A stretch of 64,000 nt of DNA from NCBI GenBank assembly GCA_018221105.1, contig JAAOYA010000010.1, forward strand, positions 81,678 to 145,677, written 5' to 3'. Below, one piece after another: positions 27,435 through 34,985 of this stretch. The first letter of the stretch is position 1, and every line of letters begins with the position of its first letter. Under the pieces are notes generated by a model that ran no database searches, had not been told where the DNA came from, and worked only from the letters and a program-made list of their open reading frames with translations. Both the position numbers and the translations under genes were made by a program. This DNA is from Candidatus Woesearchaeota archaeon. GTDB taxonomy: Archaea > Nanobdellota > Nanobdellia > Woesearchaeales > JAAOYA01.

Positions 27435-27507
27435 GCCCCCGTAGCATAGTAGCTATTGCGGCTGACTTGTAATCAGCAGGTCGCGAGTGCAATTCTCGCC
27501 GGGGGCT
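27435..27507 (+). tRNA. tRNA-Thr (TGT), integration target
   Basis: The 73-nt gene has a 7-bp acceptor stem (GCCCCCG / CGGGGGC), anticodon arm GCTGA / CTTGTAA / TCAGC (anticodon TGT) and T stem GCGAG / CTCGC. The D loop reads AGTAGCTA in place of the usual GG pair and the T loop reads TGCAATT in place of TTCNANT, so the conserved G18-U55 contact is altered on both sides. Discriminator is T. TTTTTAAATAT at about 27402-27412 is its TATA box. Its 3' end is repeated at 46326, 47354 and 47741. Confidence 0.85.
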
Positions 27508-27509
27508 TA
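27492..27509 (+). repeat. attL core: 18-bp direct repeat within the tRNA-Thr 3' end
   Basis: ATTCTCGCCGGGGGCTTA runs from the T loop through the acceptor stem of tRNA-Thr and two bases past it. It is identical to 46326-46343, and its 13-15 bp centre recurs at 47354 and 47741. It marks the left boundary of the integrated element; the integration leaves the tRNA gene intact. Confidence 0.9.
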
Positions 27510-27516
27510 TCTTACA

Positions 27517-27530
27517 TGGTCTAGTTCTCC
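27517..27530. promoter_or_regulatory. Left integrase arm site (inverted repeat partner of 46305)
   Basis: TGGTCTAGTTCTCC is the reverse complement of GGAGAACTAGACCA. The right end has GGGGAACTAAACCA, a 12 of 14 match in inverted order. Each copy is 7 nt from its core, so in the circular form they would flank the core symmetrically, as expected for integrase-binding arms. Confidence 0.6.
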
Positions 27531-27543
27531 TTTTTTTATTTTT

Positions 27544-27562
27544 TAGTACCATTGTGGTACTA
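27544..27562. promoter_or_regulatory. Inverted repeat before the integrase gene
   Basis: TAGTACC - ATTGT - GGTACTA is a perfect 7-bp inverted repeat just upstream of a TATA-like CATTTAAAG (27567-27575) in front of the integrase. Its position suggests an operator for a repressor; it could also be a hairpin. Confidence 0.5.
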
Positions 27563-27599
27563 GAAACATTTAAAGACCTATTTCTTGGAGGACTTCACA

Positions 27600-28775
27600 A
27601 TGAAAATTGATATATATAATCTGAAAGGCTCTCACGAGTCCGCCTTTAGACGATTAAATGAAAGCAAAATTCTAGAAAACAATAAAGAACTAATAACTGA
27701 ATTTGATAGGCACATTTATCGACAAGGATTAAGTATTGCAAGAAGAATAAAGTATTTAGTAATACTAAAAAACTGCGCAGAGATGTTAACAGTTAGTTTT
27801 GAGAAAGCAACAAAAAAAGATATAGAAAGATTAATTGAGCAAATAGCAGATACTGAAAAGTGGGGCAATGCTACCAAAAGAGATTACAGAATTTTTATTA
27901 AGCGTTTCTATAAGTGGCTTTTAGGGGATGACGAAGAGTATCCAAAGATTGTCAACTGGATAAGAACGGGTCATGGAAAAGAAACAAGTTTTGATATGAC
28001 AGAGTTGATAAAAGAAGAAGAACTCCAAAAACTATTAAACGTGACGAAGAACGCAAGAGATAGAGCTTTCATTCACGTTCTTTTCGAGTCAGGAACTCGC
28101 ATAGGGGAAATAGGAACACTGAAAAGAAAAAACATTTATTTCGACGAACGTGGCGGTTTAATCAAAGTAAACGGTAAAACAGGAGAACGGAGCGTGGGAT
28201 TATTCAAATCGGTGAACGATTTATATTTCTGGTATCAACAACACCCTGACAAGAGACCTGAAGCCCCGTTATGGTGTACTTTTAAGAAAGAACACGATAA
28301 TCTCTCATATACTTTTTTCAGAAAGATATTGAGAGAGGCATTCGAAGAAGCAGGTATAAAAAAACGTTATAACCCTCACTTGTTTAGGCATAGTAGACTG
28401 ACTTACTTATCACAGTTTTTTAGCGACCAACAATTAAAGATTTATGCGGGCTGGTCAAAGAGTAGCACAATGGTTGAGGTCTATAGTCATTTGACCTGTA
28501 AGGAAATAAACGAAAAACTTGCAGAGATTAACGGTGTGAAAATAAAGAACAAAGTTGAAGAGAACGAAAAGCCAATGACTTGCCCAAAATGTTATGCTCC
28601 CAATAATAAGAACGCCCAAACTTGTTATAGTTGTCACATAGTTTTAGATGAAAGGTTAGCCCAAAGCATAAGAGAAGTATCAGAAGGTGATAAATTAGTA
28701 GACCAAATTAAATCTAGCCCCGAAGCGATGAAACTATTAAAGCAGCTATCAGAAGTCTTGAACCAAGAAAAATAG
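27600..28775 (+). CDS. Tyrosine recombinase/integrase with C-terminal zinc ribbon
   Basis: Site-specific recombinase of the XerA/phage-integrase family. The catalytic domain shows SGTRIGEIGTLK (Arg about 167), NPHLFRHSRLTYL (His ~260, Arg ~263) and MVEVYSHL (nucleophile Tyr ~295). An N-terminal SAM-like core-binding domain spans about residues 30-125. A four-cysteine zinc ribbon follows (CPKC ~328-331, CYSC ~342-345), common in archaeal integrases of this type. The frame opens at a TTG (27585), but ATG 27600 has GGAGG 8 nt upstream. Gene placement beside tRNA-Thr and intact catalytic residues indicate that the element may still move. Confidence 0.95.
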   Translation: MKIDIYNLKGSHESAFRRLNESKILENNKELITEFDRHIYRQGLSIARRIKYLVILKNCAEMLTVSFEKATKKDIERLIEQIADTEKWGNATKRDYRIFIKRFYKWLLGDDEEYPKIVNWIRTGHGKETSFDMTELIKEEELQKLLNVTKNARDRAFIHVLFESGTRIGEIGTLKRKNIYFDERGGLIKVNGKTGERSVGLFKSVNDLYFWYQQHPDKRPEAPLWCTFKKEHDNLSYTFFRKILREAFEEAGIKKRYNPHLFRHSRLTYLSQFFSDQQLKIYAGWSKSSTMVEVYSHLTCKEINEKLAEINGVKIKNKVEENEKPMTCPKCYAPNNKNAQTCYSCHIVLDERLAQSIREVSEGDKLVDQIKSSPEAMKLLKQLSEVLNQEK

Positions 28776-28782
28776 TGACTAT

Positions 28783-28904
28783 TTCGCTTTCTAAAACCTT
28801 CATAATAATATAGTTTCGCAAAGGCTACCGAAAGCGAAGGAATAATACTTTGCTGGGTAGGCGACTATATATCATGCGTAGAGGAATAGGAGTTTTTCGC
28901 TTTC
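28783..28904. repeat. Three copies of TTCGCTTTC, one inverted, after the integrase
   Basis: TTCGCTTTC occurs at 28783-28791 and 28896-28904, and its complement GAAAGCGAA at 28830-28838. The middle copy can pair with either outer copy, making two mutually exclusive 9-bp stems; the last copy is followed by TTTTT. CTACC (28825) and GGTAG (28856) can add a second small stem. This fills the 132-nt gap between the integrase and the converging HTH-like gene and could be a terminator/attenuator or binding sites for a regulator. Confidence 0.5.
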
Positions 28905-28907
28905 TTT

Positions 28908-29183
28908 TTAGAAATGCGAAATAGAATGATGGAATTTTTTAACGAGAGCAGGTATTAGCTTAAACTCTCTCAAATCTTCTATTACTCCTTTTTCTTTTCG
29001 TGTATTCAAATAATCATTCTTGAACAATTGGCGTATTTCATTGTTAGCGTTAAACCCTAATTCTTTCCTTACTTGCATTCTCGTTTTGTATTTGAACATA
29101 AGACAGCGAATAATTGCTCTTTCTTTTTCAGTTAGTTGACTGCGCGGTTTGCCCAATCTTATTTTTCTTCCACGTTTTTGCAT
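28908..29183 (-). CDS. Putative helix-turn-helix DNA-binding protein
   Basis: 91 residues, very basic N terminus (MQKRGRKIRLGKPRSQ), then LTEKERAIIRCLMFKYKTRMQVRKELG, which reads like a sigma-region-4/HTH segment. The open frame starts at 29249, but on the minus strand a TATTATAAAA box lies about 27 nt before ATG 29183, so the shorter form is chosen. It converges with the integrase and may regulate the element. Function is inferred from the helix pattern only. Confidence 0.55.
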   Translation of the reverse strand: MQKRGRKIRLGKPRSQLTEKERAIIRCLMFKYKTRMQVRKELGFNANNEIRQLFKNDYLNTRKEKGVIEDLREFKLIPALVKKFHHSISHF

Positions 29184-29401
29184 AAGTAGAGGATGATTTA
29201 TGTTTTTATAATATTTTCTATAATCAAAAAAAAGAGGCGTTTTTTCCAAAAGTTAAAAGTTTTGGGCTTATATGAGTTCTAGATAAATTTTAATTTAATC
29301 AATGATTATAAAATACTAAGGGTTTTGATTATGTTTTCGTCATCAATAACAGTGAGGTATCACGAATTTAATTATATATTGTGGTAACTTACCAATTGAT
29401 T

Positions 29402-29746
29402 ATGAACAACAACAATTGGATTAGGATACCTAAAAAAAGCAGTAAAAGGGCTAACCACATTCTAAGAACTTATCTAAATTCTGATTCAAAAAAAATAGTT
29501 CAAGACGTGGCAAAGAAAGAGGGCGATGGAGAATCTGATTTAGGGAGAAAGGCTCTCGAATTTTACATTAACACAGTAGCTAATGATGTGCAAGGACTTA
29601 AAGATTTTTATCAAAACAGTAATGGCGTTCTTTCAGAGTTGTATAAAGAAGTAAAAGAAGTAAAACGACTTTCGCAATCTAACGAGTCTTTGCTAAAAGA
29701 AATAAGGAAAAATCAGAAGGCAGTTAAACCGTCATCAGGCACCTAA
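29402..29746 (+). CDS. Small helical DNA-binding-like protein
   Basis: 114 residues starting MNNNNWIRIPKKSSKRANHI. A basic N terminus is followed by a strand-helix-helix arrangement (SKKIVQDVAKKEGDGESDLGRKALEFYIN) that resembles a ribbon-helix-helix repressor, and a C-terminal coiled coil. A GTG at 29381 is in frame, but ATTATATATT at 29371-29380 is ~22-31 nt before ATG 29402. A role in copy or integration control is possible; family not recognised. Confidence 0.5.
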   Translation: MNNNNWIRIPKKSSKRANHILRTYLNSDSKKIVQDVAKKEGDGESDLGRKALEFYINTVANDVQGLKDFYQNSNGVLSELYKEVKEVKRLSQSNESLLKEIRKNQKAVKPSSGT

Positions 29747-29884
29747 TAAAAGCTTATTTGTCGAGATAGAAAGGTTTAAATAATATCCCGATATACACCC
29801 TATTAGTTAAAGCGTTTAATTATTCAGTTTTAATTTAAGTTTCTATGCCAGCTTTAGTTTAAGTGCTTTTAGAGGTCAAATAAA

Positions 29885-30184
29885 ATGCGGGTCGGAGTTT
29901 ACAATTTATTAAAAAAGAAAAAACAACGTAACGAATTACATAGTAATAGATTTAATATTTCTTGCGTCGAAAAAATCTTATCGAAAGATAGAGACCCCAA
30001 ATTAGCCCCAGAATCGCTTAAAAAATTAAAAAGAACTCCGCCGACCTTACCTAAAAAGTCGGCTCATGAATTAAATACTAGCTTCATAGATAACTCGTTA
30101 AATATTCTTTCCCAAGTTGACCTAGCGACGAAGACCCTAACAATATCGAACCCGTTTCTTGTCGGAAACAGCTCCCAATGCTAG
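29885..30184 (+). CDS. Basic hypothetical protein
   Basis: 99 residues with a strongly basic N-terminal half (LLKKKKQRNELHSNRF) and no recognised motif. AGAGGTC, a good Shine-Dalgarno match, sits about 12 nt before the ATG, which supports translation. A TATA-like GGTTTAAATAA at about 29772-29782 would give a leader of roughly 80 nt. It may be a nucleic-acid-binding protein; reality as a gene is moderate. Confidence 0.4.
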   Translation: MRVGVYNLLKKKKQRNELHSNRFNISCVEKILSKDRDPKLAPESLKKLKRTPPTLPKKSAHELNTSFIDNSLNILSQVDLATKTLTISNPFLVGNSSQC

Positions 30185-30291
30185 ACCAGCTAATGAGCAA
30201 ATAGATGCCAAAAACACCATCCACGTTAGGGTCATTTTATTTTTGCATTAAATGAGGTAGATGATAAAATAACAAGATGAGGTATAAAAAA

Positions 30292-30540
30292 ATGGCAAAA
30301 AAACCATGGTATAGAAAAAAGAAAACGGTAGATGGAATATTCGACGCTGCATATTGGTTTCTTCTTTTAGGCTTAATACTGATTTTAGTGCTTACTTTTG
30401 TAAAAGCAGACTCAATCGATAATGAAGAGTTGAGCAATGAAAAAACAAAGTTTAGCACAACAAATAACGTAGTGTTCCACGTACCAAACCACGAACCTGT
30501 TGAAATAACTTTAGTGTTCGCTGCGGAGGAATCCAAATGA
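30292..30540 (+). CDS. Small single-pass membrane protein
   Basis: A basic N terminus (MAKKPWYRKKK) precedes one hydrophobic helix (AAYWFLLLGLILILVLTFV) and a short outside domain. ATG 30277 is also in frame, but GAGGT lies about 11 nt before ATG 30292, so that start is preferred. Its stop overlaps the next gene (ATGA, 30537-30540), starting a translationally coupled trio of exported proteins. Function unknown. Confidence 0.55.
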   Translation: MAKKPWYRKKKTVDGIFDAAYWFLLLGLILILVLTFVKADSIDNEELSNEKTKFSTTNNVVFHVPNHEPVEITLVFAAEESK

Positions 30541-31229
30541 AAAAAATAACACTATTAGTACTGGCAAGTTTATTGCTAGCCAGTATAGTTAGCGCATTGC
30601 CTTGGCGACCTAGTTGCATAATGGAAGAAGTGCCAAGCTTTTTGAATTTCAATAATGAGACTTGGTACGAAGATTATGATTCGAGCAATAGGCAAGATTA
30701 TTGTGTTTATCCATTGGATACAGTTTATACTGGGAATATTACACAACGTTTTAACGACACTATTTTTATAGCGCAAGAAGTAGGATTTAATACTAATGGA
30801 AACTACTTTACCTATACAAATCCTGATTTCTGGACAATTGTTCAATTAACAGAGAAAAGCAATGTTAGAAATGTCGAAGTCTATTTTGAGTACTACTTTC
30901 CAAGTTATAATGGTTTTTGTTTACCTAATACTATAAATCCAGTAACAGGATTTTATGAAAGCCCACAAGCCGTACTTTTGACCAATGCTGAAAGCAACTT
31001 ATCAATAACAGGAACTTTTGACGACGCTATATATTACATGAATGGTAACGTCGTTTGTGACCAATGGAATAACTTTTCACGTGTTGTTACTGACTTTTCA
31101 AATGACCGTGGTAGTAGTTTTTCATCAGCTAGTAAAACAATTGGAAGTTTAGGGTTTGAACTCAAAAACGTTTACCTCAGGAATATTGAGATACGTGGAA
31201 GCACAGAAACAATAGAGGTGTGGAAATGA
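30537..31229 (+). CDS. Secreted protein of unknown function
   Basis: 230 residues with a clear Sec signal peptide (MKKITLLVLASLLLASIVSA, cleavage near residue 20) and a beta-rich, aromatic-rich mature domain with four cysteines or more. GGAGG lies 8 nt before the ATG. Its stop overlaps the next start (ATGA, 31226-31229). With its neighbours it would form an exported complex or coat encoded by the element. Confidence 0.65.
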   Translation: MKKITLLVLASLLLASIVSALPWRPSCIMEEVPSFLNFNNETWYEDYDSSNRQDYCVYPLDTVYTGNITQRFNDTIFIAQEVGFNTNGNYFTYTNPDFWTIVQLTEKSNVRNVEVYFEYYFPSYNGFCLPNTINPVTGFYESPQAVLLTNAESNLSITGTFDDAIYYMNGNVVCDQWNNFSRVVTDFSNDRGSSFSSASKTIGSLGFELKNVYLRNIEIRGSTETIEVWK

Positions 31230-33124
31230 GTAAAAAAATACTGCTACTTTTTTTTATTGTTTTTTTATTAGCAGTAAATGTATTAGGACTTCAGGAAGAA
31301 CTGAACGTTACAACTTGTAGCGGAGCAACTTCTTGTTCGGAAGCGAATTATAATGATAACACTACTAGCATAGGTCATACTATTGCAAAGGCTGGGACAG
31401 GTACTAGCGAGTGGTCAAATTTTCAAGGCGATGTTAGTTCTACATTAGGCGATGTATGGTTTTATTTCAGACATGGTGGAGAAGCAGATGTTGCTAATAA
31501 TTGGGGCATTGATTTTAAAGATGTTGCAGGTACAACTACTTATTGTTCGATAAACGATATAGCAATGTCATCATCTGACACTTATGACACAAGAAACACA
31601 ACCACTGATTGCTCTTGGACAATATCAAGGCTCGATGACCTTAAAATAGAAGTGACAAGCGGGGTCAGTGGAAAGCCAGCAAATGGTTATATCTATTACG
31701 CCGACCTTTACATTACATACACAGGACTACCTTTTGGAATTTTAAATGCTACAATCACAGACCCTACTACTGACATCACTATTGATTCAAACACATCATT
31801 TTACTTGAACGCTACTGTTACTTGTAATGGCGATGTCGGAGCAGTGTGTGGTATTGTTTATGCTTGGGCAAGATACAATACTAGCGGTGTTGAACCAGAC
31901 ACAACAATGCTTTCACACTATTTCAATGTTTTTAATGATAGTTTTGACCGTGCTGATAGTGCAGACTTAGGTAATGGTTGGGTTGAAACTGATAATGTTG
32001 ATTGTCTTAATAGTATTGTAGATGGCACATATAAAATATATGACCCAAGTGGTGTTGGAACTGGTGAACGAGCTTGTGCTGCTTATCATGAAGATAGTTT
32101 TGAGGGGACAGCCCTAAACAATATCTCGTTTGATTGGCAGATTGAATCAGCTACTGGTGATGGTGCAGCAAATTATATATTAATTTACAATACTACTGGT
32201 GGAACTTATGCTCAATTCATATCTGATACTGATGGAAATTATTATTGGAACCATAAAGATGGCAGTCTTAATCTTGGTGCTTATACTGTAACAGAATGGG
32301 ATAGTTTTATTATGCAAAATATTACAACAACTGATTATGAATTAATATATGATGGTGTTAGCCAAGGAACTTTAAATTTTACAAGCCCACTAACTGGTGC
32401 AATAAGATTTAGACATTCATCAGCAGGCGGAAGAGAAGGTGTATCATACTTAGACAATTTGTCAATTACATCAGTTAACATGTCCTTTGTTTCACCTCTT
32501 TATACAATTTATAACGAAAACCCACTATCAAAAATTCTTAATCAAGGTGATGAGTGGAACATTTCATGGCTTGTTAATTACACTGGAACACAAGCATACT
32601 ATGTTGATGTATTGTTCAATAGTTCTTACGGTAGTGCAAGTATTCCTGATAATGATACCAATAACAGAAAAATAAACCCGACTGGAGGTGCACCGCCTGC
32701 CGATATTAGTTTTACATTAACATATCCTAATAGTGGTTGTTCAGAAGGAAACGGTTGTACTACCGCAAGTTGTACTGCTTGTACTTACTGCCACATAAAT
32801 TTTTCAACTTTATACGACTCCAACGTATCGTGTGTTGGTCAAAATAGCACTGTTCCTTTTTGGATTTATACAAATACAGGGGATGTTAGTATGGATATCG
32901 TTTGGGAGTGGAACGAAACAATAGATAGTGCTTTAACGCTAAAATATGACACTGATAATAATCCAACTGGGGCGACTATTGTTCCCGACCCGCCAACAAC
33001 TGTTAATATTGCACTAGCCCTTGCTCAAGGGAATAATCAAAGTATTTGGGGATGGGGCGACCTTACGGTTGGCGTTGCGGGAAATTATACTTACAAAATC
33101 GATGCGACGAGTTCGCAAAGTTAA
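31226..33124 (+). CDS. Large secreted surface protein with LamG-like region
   Basis: 632 residues: signal peptide (MSKKILLLFFIVFLLAVNVLG), an N-terminal Ser/Thr/Asn-rich beta domain, then DSFDRADSADLGNGWVETD (about residues 232-250), which opens a jelly-roll region like concanavalin/LamG-type carbohydrate-binding folds, and a Cys-rich segment (SGCSEGNGCTTASCTACTYC). No C-terminal anchor is evident. The ATG is coupled to the preceding gene by ATGA. It is a candidate adhesin or virion/pilus tip protein. Confidence 0.65.
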   Translation: MSKKILLLFFIVFLLAVNVLGLQEELNVTTCSGATSCSEANYNDNTTSIGHTIAKAGTGTSEWSNFQGDVSSTLGDVWFYFRHGGEADVANNWGIDFKDVAGTTTYCSINDIAMSSSDTYDTRNTTTDCSWTISRLDDLKIEVTSGVSGKPANGYIYYADLYITYTGLPFGILNATITDPTTDITIDSNTSFYLNATVTCNGDVGAVCGIVYAWARYNTSGVEPDTTMLSHYFNVFNDSFDRADSADLGNGWVETDNVDCLNSIVDGTYKIYDPSGVGTGERACAAYHEDSFEGTALNNISFDWQIESATGDGAANYILIYNTTGGTYAQFISDTDGNYYWNHKDGSLNLGAYTVTEWDSFIMQNITTTDYELIYDGVSQGTLNFTSPLTGAIRFRHSSAGGREGVSYLDNLSITSVNMSFVSPLYTIYNENPLSKILNQGDEWNISWLVNYTGTQAYYVDVLFNSSYGSASIPDNDTNNRKINPTGGAPPADISFTLTYPNSGCSEGNGCTTASCTACTYCHINFSTLYDSNVSCVGQNSTVPFWIYTNTGDVSMDIVWEWNETIDSALTLKYDTDNNPTGATIVPDPPTTVNIALALAQGNNQSIWGWGDLTVGVAGNYTYKIDATSSQS

Positions 33125-33148
33125 AAAAATAAAACGAGGTAAAAAAAC

Positions 33149-33829
33149 ATGGAAAGACAAAAAAGTTATTGTAAATGTGTGCATATGGACTATTGTAATT
33201 TTTGTAAAATTAAAATATCAGAAGAATCGATAACAAAAGGATATTGTGTAGCCTGTGGTGAAGTACCGTACATCATAACGGGAGAAAAGTGTCCAGTGTG
33301 TTTTGATGTGTCATATCTTAATCAAATAACTAAAGAGATAGCAGGTTGTAGATGTGAAAGAGATATCGGTAATGAAATAACAGATGTAGAGATTAGAAGA
33401 AAAGCCTACAAAAAATTTGAAGAAGAAGATGCCAGATACATTCTAAAGTGTCTTAAGTTAGATGAAAAAGAGATAAAACAACGTTTAGAAAACTTGAAGA
33501 AAGTACAAGTAGAAAGAGAAAAAACAAAAGAAGAGTACATAGGTTTTATCTTCGGTTTATCAAAAGTCGCAATTGAAAGTTATGACAAGGCGAAGGAAAC
33601 ACTAGAAAATGAGCACTTAGTGGAATTAACAAGTTCGGAAGTAATTAATGAGATGGCTCTGCGCACTACATTTAGTCAAAACAATCCTTTGAACAAAATA
33701 ATGCCACAACTTGAGATTATTATAGAGAGAAATAAATGGAGCTGGGAGCAATTCAGTAGGAAAATAATAAATTGGTTCGATGATTGGGGCGACCTTGAAG
33801 AAACCCTAAGAAAAAAAGCATTTGATTAA
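33149..33829 (+). CDS. Cysteine-rich zinc-binding protein with helical tail
   Basis: 226 residues. The first 70 contain many CxxC-type pairs (CKCVHMDYCNFC, CVACG, CPVC, CRC), enough for two or three zinc sites; the rest is helical and charged. GAGGT lies ~9 nt before the ATG. It is followed directly by two related helical proteins, suggesting one operon. A nucleic-acid or protein-binding role is likely; family unknown. Confidence 0.55.
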   Translation: MERQKSYCKCVHMDYCNFCKIKISEESITKGYCVACGEVPYIITGEKCPVCFDVSYLNQITKEIAGCRCERDIGNEITDVEIRRKAYKKFEEEDARYILKCLKLDEKEIKQRLENLKKVQVEREKTKEEYIGFIFGLSKVAIESYDKAKETLENEHLVELTSSEVINEMALRTTFSQNNPLNKIMPQLEIIIERNKWSWEQFSRKIINWFDDWGDLEETLRKKAFD

Positions 33830-33830
33830 G

Positions 33831-34154
33831 ATGTCAAATTATAATAAACTCAAACTTGATCTGGGAGATGAATCTTTCATTATTCTAGATTACAGAGAGG
33901 CTATGACTTTGCTTTCAATTATTGAAGCGATGAAACAATTTCATAGATGGGGAAAGAAGCATTATACCATAAAACAACTGGCTAAAAAAACTCGTGAGGT
34001 CAGAAAAAACCCTTACGTGACAAAAGAAATAATCATAAGAATGATAAAATGGCTAATCGGCAGACACTTGCATATCATTCAAGTTAACAAATATAGATTT
34101 ATATTTCCCACTAAGGACTTTATTAAAAATAATTTGGAGGAAAAAAACAAATGA
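33831..34154 (+). CDS. Element helical protein, copy A of a tandem pair
   Basis: 107 residues from ATG 33831 (a TTG at 33822 is possible). It aligns with the next gene: F/Y-I-hydrophobic-LDxRE near residue 21-27, a long helix, a YT/SxxxLxKxxxKxR helix, and an RhhxhhVxRhRFhhPxxxxI end, which suggests a winged-helix-like domain. It starts 1 nt after the preceding stop and overlaps the next start (ATGA). Possibly a transcription regulator. Confidence 0.5.
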   Translation: MSNYNKLKLDLGDESFIILDYREAMTLLSIIEAMKQFHRWGKKHYTIKQLAKKTREVRKNPYVTKEIIIRMIKWLIGRHLHIIQVNKYRFIFPTKDFIKNNLEEKNK

Positions 34155-34516
34155 CTGAAGAAAAAAAAGTAAAAAGGTATAAAATTTCATTTGGCAAAAG
34201 AGATTACATTTACTTGGACAAAAGAGAAAAGGCAGCCTGGAATTTATTGTTAGCGACAATGTATATACTGTATAAAAAAGAAATAGAACGCTATTCAATG
34301 ACTAGATTGCTCAAAACAGCTTATAAATTAAGGGATAAAGAAACTGAGTATTACATGACAGAAACAAGACTTCGGCGTTTAGTACCATATCTTGTTGTAC
34401 AAAGACCTCGCCTTTTACACATTCGCCAGAGGGGAAATTTTCGACTTTTAAGACCTTCAAAATACTATATAGAAGAACACATAGGTAAAAAAACTAAAAA
34501 GGTAACCCCTAGCTAA
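34151..34516 (+). CDS. Element helical protein, copy B of a tandem pair
   Basis: 121 residues, paralogous to the upstream gene: shared YIYLDKRE motif, a central YSMTRLLKTAYKLR helix and a final NFRLLRPSKYYIEEHI stretch. TTGGAGG lies ~9 nt before the ATG. The pair arose by tandem duplication and probably acts together, for example as a heterodimeric winged-helix regulator. Confidence 0.5.
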   Translation: MTEEKKVKRYKISFGKRDYIYLDKREKAAWNLLLATMYILYKKEIERYSMTRLLKTAYKLRDKETEYYMTETRLRRLVPYLVVQRPRLLHIRQRGNFRLLRPSKYYIEEHIGKKTKKVTPS

Positions 34517-34602
34517 CCCCTTAACTATATTAGTAATCAGAAGAAGAACTTTAAGCCCTATACTACCTTTAAAAAACTAAATCCTTTATCACCTAAATTA
34601 AA

Positions 34603-34689
34603 TTTATAAATTCATCCTTTTGCGGGTTTAGTTTTCAAGTTAAGAAATTAGCGACAGCTACACTAGAATAATGGGACTGCTATAGTCCC
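34603..34689 (+). promoter_or_regulatory. Promoter and structured 5' leader, copy 1
   Basis: TTTATAAAT (34603-34611) is followed by a hairpin (34635-34667): outer stem TCAAGT / ACTAGA with one mismatch, left-hand bulge TAAGAAAT, inner stem TAGC / GCTA capped by GACA. The core AAGAAATTAGCGNNAGCTA is shared with 45573-45591. A second perfect hairpin GGGACT - GCTAT - AGTCCC follows at 34673-34689. The leader precedes the 34776 gene by ~85 nt and may control the helicase operon. Confidence 0.6.
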
Positions 34690-34775
34690 AGAACGTTATA
34701 AACGAAAACTCAATCAATTTCCAAAGACCTGAGCAAGTCTAAAAAGGGCTTCAAGAAACCGAAAGGGGAATAGTA

Positions 34776-34985
34776 ATGAAAAACGATTTGAATATCTACA
34801 AAAGAAAACTTGTAATCGTAATATATCACGAGAACCCTAATTCTAAAGCCCTTACATTAAAAGGGTACTGTTTCGAGACATCTAACGAGTTCATATATCT
34901 AAAATCTGGCGGTGGCATTGTTACTTCTATCAAAAAAGAATGGATTAGAAAAATAAAAACAAAGGAAGGTGACACAAATGGGTAG
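34776..34985 (+). CDS. Small beta-rich protein upstream of the helicase
   Basis: 69 residues with five predicted strands (KLVIVIYHE, LTLKGYCFE, FIYLKSGG, GIVTSIKKEWIRKIK), reminiscent of an Sm-like or SH3-like barrel. GAAAGGGG lies ~9 nt before the ATG. Its 3' end overlaps the helicase start by 8 nt, so translation is coupled. It may be an accessory of the helicase. No family recognised. Confidence 0.55.
   Translation: MKNDLNIYKRKLVIVIYHENPNSKALTLKGYCFETSNEFIYLKSGGGIVTSIKKEWIRKIKTKEGDTNG

Noticed and set aside
27322-27552. 76-codon minus-strand frame across tRNA-Thr
   Set aside because: It runs through the tRNA gene and attL; no gene signals.
30237-30536. 99-codon minus-strand frame
   Set aside because: Shadow of the 30292 membrane protein gene on the plus strand, which has a Shine-Dalgarno site and ATGA coupling.
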